NCBI RefSeq assembly: GCF_003323715.1
Contig: NZ_QOIN01000019.1
Span: 1 to 64,000, forward strand
Length of the DNA stretch: 64,000 nucleotides
Source of the DNA: Streptomyces diacarni
GTDB taxonomy: Bacteria; Actinomycetota; Actinomycetes; Streptomycetales; Streptomycetaceae
Direction: 5' to 3'
In this document: positions 52,307-58,930 of the stretch, piece after piece
Position numbering within the stretch: the first letter of the stretch is position 1
Layout of the letters: the number at the start of each line of letters is the position of its first letter
Made by a program: the position numbers and the translations under genes
The notes under the pieces: generated by a model
What the model was told of the DNA's origin: nothing
Databases searched by the model: none
The model's input: only the letters and a program-made list of their open reading frames with translations

Positions 52307-52335
52307 GTAAGAAAGTGCGGACGTTCTTTTACACT
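52307..52335. promoter_or_regulatory. regulatory region between mmsA and the PucR gene, with -10
   Basis: GTAAGAA and TTCTTTTAC (52307-52332) form an imperfect inverted repeat; TACACT (52330-52335) is a -10 for the rightward PucR gene. The ATG is at 52342, only six bases on, with no ribosome-binding site, so a leaderless transcript is likely. The repeat would cover the -35 and spacer. Confidence 0.6.
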
Positions 52336-52341
52336 GTGGCA

Positions 52342-54108
52342 ATGCCTCTCTTCGTCCGTGACGTCCTCGCGCTGGAGCCGCTGCGCGCGGGCTTCCCGCA
52401 GGTCATCGCCGGTGCCGAGCACCTCTCTCGGCCGGTGCGGTGGGTGCACGTGAGCCAGCTCACCGATTTGACGGGGCTGCTGCGCGGTGGCGAGCTCGTG
52501 CTCACCACCGCGGAGGGACCCGCCGGGGCCCGGGACGAGCCGGGCCTGGCCGCCTACCTCGCCCGGCTGGACGCGGCGGGGGCGGCAGGAGTGGTGATCG
52601 AGGCCGTGGGCGCGGCGGGCGGCCACCTGGCCGGGTCGAGTGAGCGGCCGGAAAGCGGCGCGGGTCCCTCGCCGGGCGGCGGGAGCGGCGCGGACGGGGA
52701 CGGCGGAGGCGGCGGGGACGGAGAGGACCGGGCGGCGGCCCTCGCGCGGGCCGCCGAAGGGCTGCGGTTCCCCGTGATCCTCCTGCGCCATGAGGTGCGC
52801 TTCGTGGACGTGACCGAGGCCGTGCACAGCCAGATCGTCAACGAGCACTACGAAGAGCTCAAGTTCGCCCAGCGGACGCACGAGGCGTTCACCACGCTGA
52901 GCCTCGAACACGCCGCGCTGGAGACGGTCGTGGGACGCGCCGCCGCGCTCTCGGGCACGGCCGTCGTCTTCGAGGACGTCGCCCACCGCGTGCTCGCCTC
53001 CACCCCGGGCCCCGGCGGCTCCACCGTCGATCTGCTGACGGGCTGGGAGAGGCGGTCCCGGCTGGTGCCCGAGCTGGACCGCACCGGTATCGGCGGCGGC
53101 GAGGACTGGCTGCACACACCCGTCGTCGTGCACCAGCGGGTGTGGGGCCGGCTCGTGATGCCGGACGCCCGGGGGACGGACGGCGGCCGGGCGCCCCGGG
53201 TGCGGATGGTCCTCGAACGGGCGGCCCAGGCGCTGTCGCTGCGCCTGATGGCCGAGCAGGACCAGGCCGACGTCGAGCGGAGGGCCCAGGGCGGGCTCCT
53301 CAACGACCTCGCCGAGGGCCGCGTCCCGGGAGAGCCGGAGGCACTGGCCCGCGCCGAGGCGGTCGGACTGCGCCCTGGCGCCCGCTACCTTCCGCTGGCG
53401 CTGCGCTTCGCCCACCCGCCGGCCGCCGACCCGCTCGACGTCCAGCGCCGCGACCGGCGCCATCTGGAGGCCGTCATCCGCGCCGCCAAGGCCGCCGGTA
53501 TCTCCGCCCTGGTCACCGCGAACCACACCGGCGAGATCCGCGTGCTGTTCTCCTGCGCGGCACCGACACAGGAGGACCGGCTGCTGGAGCGCTTCGCCGG
53601 GCTACTGGACCAGCAGCTCCCCGGCTCGGGGCAGCACGGGGACGGACAGCACCGGCGCATCGGCGTGGGACACGGCGCCTCCTCGCTCGTGGCCGCCGCA
53701 CGGCGGCTGCCGGAGGCCGCCCACATCGCGGAGGTCGCCGCCGGGATGGACGGCGCGGAGCGGCCCTTCCACCGCAGCGCGGACCTGCGGCTGCGGGGGC
53801 TGCTGTCCCTGCTGCGGGACAACCGGCACCTCCAGGCGTTCGCGGAGACGGAGCTGTACCGGATCCTGGAGGACGAGGCGCGCAACGGTCCGGGACTGCT
53901 CGGCCTGTTGCGCGACTACCTCGCGGTGAACGGCAACAAGAACGCCCTGGCGCGGCGCACCCGGCTCAGCAGGCCGACGCTGTACACCCGGATCGCCGCG
54001 ATCGAGCGCCTGCTCGGCGTGGATCTGGAGGACCCCGAGTCGCGTGCCTGCCTTTACGTGGCCCTCCTCACCCGCGACCTGGTCGCTCCGCACACCCGCA
54101 CGCCGTGA
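52342..54108 (+). CDS. PucR-family transcriptional regulator
   Basis: A 588-residue regulator. N-terminal PucR domain (MPLFVRDVLALEPLRAGF through the beta-stranded VRWVHVSQLTDLTGLLRGGELVLTTAEG), a Gly/Ser-rich insertion (about residues 105-130), GGDEF-like middle part, and the C-terminal PucR HTH_30 (LLRDYLAVNGNKNALARRTRLSRPTLYTRIAAIERLLGVDL). Divergent from aminotransferase/mmsA genes, which it most likely controls. PucR proteins are usually activators of purine, pyrimidine or amino acid catabolism responding to a pathway intermediate. Confidence 0.92.
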   Translation: MPLFVRDVLALEPLRAGFPQVIAGAEHLSRPVRWVHVSQLTDLTGLLRGGELVLTTAEGPAGARDEPGLAAYLARLDAAGAAGVVIEAVGAAGGHLAGSSERPESGAGPSPGGGSGADGDGGGGGDGEDRAAALARAAEGLRFPVILLRHEVRFVDVTEAVHSQIVNEHYEELKFAQRTHEAFTTLSLEHAALETVVGRAAALSGTAVVFEDVAHRVLASTPGPGGSTVDLLTGWERRSRLVPELDRTGIGGGEDWLHTPVVVHQRVWGRLVMPDARGTDGGRAPRVRMVLERAAQALSLRLMAEQDQADVERRAQGGLLNDLAEGRVPGEPEALARAEAVGLRPGARYLPLALRFAHPPAADPLDVQRRDRRHLEAVIRAAKAAGISALVTANHTGEIRVLFSCAAPTQEDRLLERFAGLLDQQLPGSGQHGDGQHRRIGVGHGASSLVAAARRLPEAAHIAEVAAGMDGAERPFHRSADLRLRGLLSLLRDNRHLQAFAETELYRILEDEARNGPGLLGLLRDYLAVNGNKNALARRTRLSRPTLYTRIAAIERLLGVDLEDPESRACLYVALLTRDLVAPHTRTP

Positions 54109-54228
54109 GCGGCACAAGGCCTGGCGAGGCCTTCGTACGGGCGTACGGGAGCTGTCGGAGCGCGGGCCGCGGGCAAGGAGGGTGTGGGCCGGCGGGGAGG
54201 GGAGGCGCGTGCCGGCGGGGTGCGAGGG

Positions 54229-54987
54229 TCAGACGCCGGCGACCGACCGTATCCAGGAGCGGTACTGGGTCACGTTGGTGTACGCCGTGGTGGTCTGCCG
54301 GTCGCTGGTGGAGGCGACACCGACCTGGGCGCCGCCCGCCATCATGGGGCCGCCCGAGTCGCCGCCCGCGGTGATGCCGTCACCGCGGCGGGCGCAGATC
54401 GCCGAGCCGTTGTAGGCGTCCCTGCATCCCCCGGTCACCACCACGTTCGCCACCTTGAGGTAGCGGGACTGGCAGTTGATCTCCTGACCGCACCGCGAGG
54501 TCGCACCCCAGCCGTAGACCTGCACCGTCTGGCCGACCGAGACGGTGCCCGGGTCGCCGAGCGTCGCGTAGGTCGTCGAGACGGACCGGTCGAGGCGGAC
54601 CAGCGCCAGGTCGGCCGACGGGTGGGTGCTCACCTGCGTACCGTTCGCCGTGGTGCCGCCGCTCGTCTGGTCGAGGCTGCCGACGCGGAAGGACAGCGCG
54701 CCGCCGCTGACGCAGTGCTTGGCGGTGAGGATCCAGGTGGGGGCGATGATCGTCGAACTGCACGTCTGCCTGCCGCCCGAGAACAACCGCGCCGCCCACG
54801 GTCCGCTCTGTGCGTAGCCGCCGCCGATGATCGGCTGCTGCCCGTCCTGGAGATCGTGGGCCTTCGTCGCGACGGCGGCCCGCGCCCCCTCGTCGGCAGA
54901 GCGGTCCTCGGCCGCCGCGGCGGTTTGGAGGGTGAGAGCCGCGAGTAAGGCGGCTATGAGTGTGGGGAGTAGCCTGGTGATCCGCAA
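54229..54987 (-). CDS. secreted trypsin-like serine protease (S1)
   Basis: A 252-residue extracellular protease. TTG at 54987 is chosen because it directly yields MRITRLLPTLIAALLAALTLQTAAA, a complete signal peptide, with GAGGAAT just upstream; no ATG or GTG suits. Pro-region to about residue 55, then IIGGGYAQSGPWAA as mature start. Triad: His in LTAKHCVSG, Asp in SADLALVRL, Ser in GGDSGGP. Disulphide Cys pairs are present. The specificity-pocket residue is not readily placed, so cleavage preference is unclear. It has its own divergent promoter region with a 17-bp palindrome. Confidence 0.9.
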   Translation of the reverse strand: MRITRLLPTLIAALLAALTLQTAAAAEDRSADEGARAAVATKAHDLQDGQQPIIGGGYAQSGPWAARLFSGGRQTCSSTIIAPTWILTAKHCVSGGALSFRVGSLDQTSGGTTANGTQVSTHPSADLALVRLDRSVSTTYATLGDPGTVSVGQTVQVYGWGATSRCGQEINCQSRYLKVANVVVTGGCRDAYNGSAICARRGDGITAGGDSGGPMMAGGAQVGVASTSDRQTTTAYTNVTQYRSWIRSVAGV

Positions 54988-55091
54988 GATTCCTCGTTTC
55001 CGAAGACGCGCCTGTGTCCGGCGCGTGGAGGCCAGGGGAATACGGGCCCAGGATTCCGGAAACCGAGGGGACGCGGGTAATACCGTTTTCT

Positions 55092-55108
55092 CATAACGCC
55101 GCGTTATG
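55092..55108. promoter_or_regulatory. 17-bp perfect palindrome, candidate operator
   Basis: CATAACGC-C-GCGTTATG is a perfect palindrome, AT-rich relative to its surroundings, in the 217-bp gap between the divergent protease and DinB genes. No regulator gene is adjacent, so the binding protein is presumably encoded elsewhere. Confidence 0.6.
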
Positions 55109-55204
55109 GGCCGGGGCTTGGGTGCCGCGGCCACAGCGGTGCTTCCGGCCTCCGTCAGCGGGAGACGGGGCCATCGACGCAGGCGCGGATGAGGAGCACG
55201 GCAC

Positions 55205-55714
55205 ATGACCAGCCAGACCCGTACAGGACCGCCCCGTTTCGGAAGCGAACGCGCCATGCTGCGGGCTTTCCTCGACTACCACCGCGCGACCCTCGCCATG
55301 AAGTGCGAGGGGCTGACCGACGAGGAGCTGCGGCAGCGGTCGATGCCGCCGTCCACGCTGTCGCTGCTCGGTCTGGTGCGGCACATGGCCGAGGTGGAGC
55401 GTGCGTGGTTCCGCCGGGTGTTCGAGGACAACGGCGCGCCCATGGTCTGGTCCGAGGACACCGACTTCCAGGCGGCGTACGACGCGAGCGCGTCGACCAG
55501 AAGCGAGGCGTTGGCTGCCTGGGACGCGGAGGTGGCCGCCTCGCGCCGTATCGAGCGGGAGGCGCGGTCCCTGGATCAGTCCGGGTATCAGCCCAGATGG
55601 AGCGAGGAGGTGTGGCTGCGGATGGTGATGGTGCACGTGCTCTTGGAGTACGGCCGCCACAACGGACACGCGGACCTTCTGCGTGAGGGTGTCGACGGGA
55701 CCGTCGGCGCCTGA
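55205..55714 (+). CDS. DinB-family protein (DUF664)
   Basis: A 169-residue four-helix-bundle protein of the DinB/YfiT metal-dependent superfamily. Candidate metal His residues: one in FLDYHRATLAMK, one in LVRHMAEVERAWFRR, and the C-terminal YGRHNGHADLLRE. ATG at 55205 follows GAGGAGC. Members are putative mycothiol-dependent transferases; in actinobacteria DUF664 proteins are numerous and mostly uncharacterised. It shares the palindrome-bearing intergenic region with the protease gene. Confidence 0.88.
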   Translation: MTSQTRTGPPRFGSERAMLRAFLDYHRATLAMKCEGLTDEELRQRSMPPSTLSLLGLVRHMAEVERAWFRRVFEDNGAPMVWSEDTDFQAAYDASASTRSEALAAWDAEVAASRRIEREARSLDQSGYQPRWSEEVWLRMVMVHVLLEYGRHNGHADLLREGVDGTVGA

Positions 55715-55738
55715 GCCGCGGGGGAGGAGCCGGAGAGG

Positions 55739-55909
55739 TCAGTCGTCCGGCTCCCCGTACGCCTGCTCCTGGGCCTCACGGTCGGGGCGCAACGCGTCCC
55801 CCGCCTCGCCGGTGTGCTCGTCTTCCTCCTCGACGTGGGTCAGCGCTTCCCACACTTCCTCCTCCGTCTCCTCCACCGCGGTGCGCGTGGGCTTGTCGTG
55901 CTCGTTCAC
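55739..55909 (-). CDS. 56-residue acidic protein
   Basis: A very short gene, GTG at 55909 to TGA at 55739. The peptide starts with VNEHDKPTRT then a Glu-rich run and ends with EAQEQAYGEPDD; about one third of residues are Asp or Glu. AAGGAG lies eight bases upstream, giving a good ribosome site. Third codon positions are rich in G/C as in genuine genes. No domain or signal is recognisable. Convergent with DinB and leftward. A small acidic regulator or stress peptide is possible; nothing more can be said. Confidence 0.6.
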   Translation of the reverse strand: MNEHDKPTRTAVEETEEEVWEALTHVEEEDEHTGEAGDALRPDREAQEQAYGEPDD

Positions 55910-56075
55910 CTGCGTACTCCTTTCCGCGGCGATTCCGCCTCACGTCTCGCCGTCCGTTCCACCGCACGTCGCCTCGTACGGCGGACACCGGGTGCCCTGG
56001 CACGGGAGCGCGCATGCGTGTGCCCGGAGCGCGACTGCCGGCCTCGCCGCGCCACCCCTTCACCGTCGCCCTCGT

Positions 56076-56119
56076 GGACACGGCGCGGCACCCGGCCGGA
56101 CACGGCGCGGCACCCGGCC
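56076..56119. repeat. perfect 22-bp tandem duplication
   Basis: The 22-bp unit starts GGACACGGCG and ends CACCCGGCC; copies at 56076-56097 and 56098-56119 are identical and abut. It lies in the 255-bp gap between the acidic-protein gene and the sigma-factor gene, which contains no credible gene of its own. Confidence 0.9.
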
Positions 56120-56164
56120 GCCGCCGGGACCGTCCGCGAGATCACCTGACCTCGGCGGCCGTGC

Positions 56165-57400
56165 TCACTCCCGCCCGGAACCCTCCCCGGGTTCCGCCGC
56201 CACCTGGCCGGACGGCTGTCCGCGCCGGTGTCCGCCCGAGGCCCCCGCACGGGGCCGGTTGGCCGCCCAGTGCCGCAGGTCGCCGAGGCCGTAGAGCAGC
56301 GCGTTGCCGCGCTTGCCCGACGCGGAGGGGAAGGCGGGATCGTTGGCGCGCGCCCAGCGCAGTGCCGCCAGCGTGGTCTCGGGCAGGTGCGCGGGGACCT
56401 GGCGCAGACCCACCAGATCCCCGTCGTCGCGGGCGTCGGCGGCCGGCGCGTCGGAGGAAGGGGCCGGCTCCCTGCGCGGGGCGGGCGGCGACGCGGCCGC
56501 GGCCGGCGGGGCGGCCGCCGTGCCGGGCCGGTGCGGCGGCTGGGTGGTCGCCTCTCCGGCGGGCGTCATGCCGTCGCGGAGGCGGCCGAGGAGCCGGTTC
56601 AGGAGGCGGGAGACGTGCATCTGGGTGACCCCGAGGCGTTCGCCGATCTCGGTCTGGGTGAGCTCGTCGACGAAGCGGTAGTGGAGGAGCTTCCGGTCGC
56701 GTTCGTCGAGGGCGGAGATGAGAGGGGCGAGGGCGTGGAAGTCCTCGACCAGTGCGAGTGCCGGGTCGGGGGAGCCGATGCGGTGGGCGAGGGCGGTGTC
56801 GTCGTCACCGGTCGAGGTGGTGTCGAGGGAGGAGGTGGTGTAGCCGTTGGAGGCCTTCTGCGCTTCGACGACCTCGCTTTCCGCCAGTGACATGAGCGCG
56901 GCCAGTTCGGCGACCGTCGGTTCGCGATCGAGTCGGGAGCGCAGTTCCTCGGCGGCGCGCACGAGTTGGGCGCGGGCTTCCTGGAGGCGGCGGGGGACGT
57001 GGACGGCCCAGGTGGTGTCGCGGAAGAAGCGCTTGATCTCTCCGACGATGTAGGGCACCGCGAAGGTGGTGAAGGCCAGTTCGCGGGAGACCTGGAAGCG
57101 GTCGATGGCCTTGATGAGTCCGATGGTGCCGACCTGGACGATGTCGTCCATCTCCTCGCCGCTGGAGCGGAACCTGGAGGCGGCGTAGCGCACCAGGGAC
57201 AGGTTCATCTCGATCAGCGTGTCGCGGACGTAGCTGTACTCGCGGGTGCCCTCCTCCAGCGCGTCCAGACGGGCGAGGAACTCCTGCGTCAGCGTGCGCG
57301 CGTCCCGGGGAGAGACCTGGGCCGGATTCCCGAGCGGGAAGGAAGGACCGGCTTCCCCGGCCTCGATGCTCCCGCTGTCCGTAAGATCGGTCACCCTCAT
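56165..57400 (-). CDS. SigB/SigF-family sigma factor with a C-terminal extension
   Basis: A 411-residue stress/development sigma factor. Region 2: NLSLVRYAASRFRSSGEEMDDIVQVGTIGLIKAIDRF and AFTTFAVPYIVGEIKRFFRD; region 3 contains WAVHVPRRLQEARAQLVRAAEEL; region 4 with the HTH ends LTQTEIGERLGVTQMHVSRLLNRLLGRLR near residue 255. Typical family members end about there; this one continues for ~150 residues. After a Pro/Ala linker comes ETTLAALRWARANDPAFPSASGKRGNALLYGLGDLRHWAANRP, resembling an excisionase/AlpA-type helix-turn-helix. ATG at 57400 follows GGAGG. No anti-sigma gene is adjacent. The tail may aid promoter choice or autoregulate. Confidence 0.9.
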   Translation of the reverse strand: MRVTDLTDSGSIEAGEAGPSFPLGNPAQVSPRDARTLTQEFLARLDALEEGTREYSYVRDTLIEMNLSLVRYAASRFRSSGEEMDDIVQVGTIGLIKAIDRFQVSRELAFTTFAVPYIVGEIKRFFRDTTWAVHVPRRLQEARAQLVRAAEELRSRLDREPTVAELAALMSLAESEVVEAQKASNGYTTSSLDTTSTGDDDTALAHRIGSPDPALALVEDFHALAPLISALDERDRKLLHYRFVDELTQTEIGERLGVTQMHVSRLLNRLLGRLRDGMTPAGEATTQPPHRPGTAAAPPAAAASPPAPRREPAPSSDAPAADARDDGDLVGLRQVPAHLPETTLAALRWARANDPAFPSASGKRGNALLYGLGDLRHWAANRPRAGASGGHRRGQPSGQVAAEPGEGSGRE

Positions 57401-57533
57401 GGCTTCGCCTCCATACGCGTTCCGGCTGGCCCAGGTCACGACTGTGTCACGACACCTGCCCACCGCGCGCCGTTGCATGTCACCCATCGGCGCGCCATCT
57501 TCCCGGCCCGTCCGGATCCGGCCACCCGGCCAC

Positions 57534-58598
57534 TCACGGGTGAACCCTCTCGTACGCGCGCGCGTCGTCGCCCACGTGTTCCCCTCTGACCGCGGTGGCC
57601 CGGGCCGGTGAGCCGTCCGCGCGCCTCTCGTGCGGCACCCCGCCTTCCGGATCGCCCGCGAGGGCGGGCTCTGAGCCCTCGAGATGTTCCAGGAGTACGC
57701 CTTCGCGCAGCGCCCACGGACAGATGAGCAGCTGCTCCAGGCCGAGGAGTCCCATCGCGGCGTGGGCGGTCACGGCGCCCGCCAGGATCTGTCCCGCGCG
57801 GGCCGGTGAGACCCCCGGAAGGCGGGCGCGTTCGGCCGCGGGCAGCTCGGCCAGCGTCCCGATCTGCCGCCCGAGCCGGCCGCGGTCCAACCAGCGCGGC
57901 ACGAAGGGGCCCTTGCGTCCCGGCGCGGCCCCGCACAGCCGGGCCAGTTGCTGGAAGGTGCGGGAGGTGGCGACGGCCGTGTGCGGTTCCTCCCAGCGGA
58001 TCCGGGCGGCCACGTCCCGGAGTTGGTGCCTGACCTGGCGGCGCAGCGCCTTGACCGCGTCGCGCGCGGGCGGGTCCGCCGCACCGAAGTGCTCGCGCGT
58101 CAGGTGACGGGCTCCCAGCGGCAGGGACACGGCGAAGTCCGGGAGCCCGGCGCGGCCGAAGGCCACCTCGGCGGAGCCGCCGCCGATGTCGATGAGGACG
58201 AGGGAACCGGCGCGCCAGCCCATCCAGCGGCGGGCCGCCAGGAACGTCAGTTCGGCCTCCCGGTCACCGGACATCACCTTCAGGTCGATCCCCGCCTCCT
58301 CGCGCACGGCTCGCAGCACCTGTTCGCGGTTGGGCGCGTGGCGCACGATGGCGGTGGCGAACGCCATCAGCCGGCGCACTCCCCACCTGCGGGCCTCGTC
58401 CCGCGCCGCCGCCGCGGCTTCGACCAGCCGGGCGACCGCGTCACCTGGCAGCCGGCCGTCCTCGGCCACGTCGTCGGCCAGCCGCAGCGGGTACTTGGCC
58501 GTGTGGAGGGGGAGGGGCGCCGCGCCGTCCGCGTCCGCGATCTCCAGCCGTACGGTGTTCGACCCCACGTCCAGCACACCCAGCCGCACGCCTGCCAT
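57534..58598 (-). CDS. Ppx/GppA phosphatase family protein
   Basis: A 354-residue ASKHA-fold enzyme hydrolysing polyphosphate or pppGpp. N-terminal phosphate loop LGVLDVGSNTVRLEIADAD; second phosphate loop VLIDIGGGSAEVAFG; Glu in the KVMSGDREAELTFLAARR region as catalytic base. Single-domain length as in actinobacterial Ppx-like forms. ATG at 58598 follows AAGGAGG nine bases upstream. It lies 133 bp upstream of the sigma factor, same direction, so both may share a stress programme. No specificity assignment between exopolyphosphatase and pppGppase. Confidence 0.9.
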   Translation of the reverse strand: MAGVRLGVLDVGSNTVRLEIADADGAAPLPLHTAKYPLRLADDVAEDGRLPGDAVARLVEAAAAARDEARRWGVRRLMAFATAIVRHAPNREQVLRAVREEAGIDLKVMSGDREAELTFLAARRWMGWRAGSLVLIDIGGGSAEVAFGRAGLPDFAVSLPLGARHLTREHFGAADPPARDAVKALRRQVRHQLRDVAARIRWEEPHTAVATSRTFQQLARLCGAAPGRKGPFVPRWLDRGRLGRQIGTLAELPAAERARLPGVSPARAGQILAGAVTAHAAMGLLGLEQLLICPWALREGVLLEHLEGSEPALAGDPEGGVPHERRADGSPARATAVRGEHVGDDARAYERVHP

Positions 58599-58930
58599 CG
58601 CCTCGAGCCTCCTTGTCGGCACCCACCGCGAAGGCTCGCGCGGATGACCGCGAAGGCAGTGGCCTGCCTTCCGGTACTCCTCCTCGTCCCGCCGGCCTCC
58701 CGGCCGCATCCCGCCGCCCGTCACCGCGAAGTACGCACTACGCGCCCGTCACCGCAGGGTACTCGCTGACCACCGGTACCCGTCCGCGCGGCCGCCATGC
58801 CGCCCAGGAGGCGTTTCGGTCCGATCCGGAAGCCGCGACGGACCGCAGCACGAGGGACACGAGGGAGGGGTACCGGCCCTGCCGGTACCCCTCCGCTGCC
58901 GGGCCGCCCTTCGGGTCCCGCCGCCTCAGC
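58599..58930. other. intergenic region between penicillin acylase and Ppx/GppA genes
   Basis: 332 bp downstream of the acylase and upstream of ppx, both leftward. The only strong element is the acylase terminator at 58864-58894. No credible coding frame and no confident promoter. Confidence 0.55.
58864..58894 (-). terminator. terminator of the penicillin acylase gene
   Basis: GGAGGGGTACCGG and CCGGTACCCCTCC: 13 bp perfect stem with a 5-nt loop, 37 bp after the acylase stop. Confidence 0.8.

Noticed and set aside
50566..52341. Upstream extension of the PucR frame
   Set aside because: It is antisense to aminotransferase and mmsA; the conserved PucR domain begins at the ATG at 52342.
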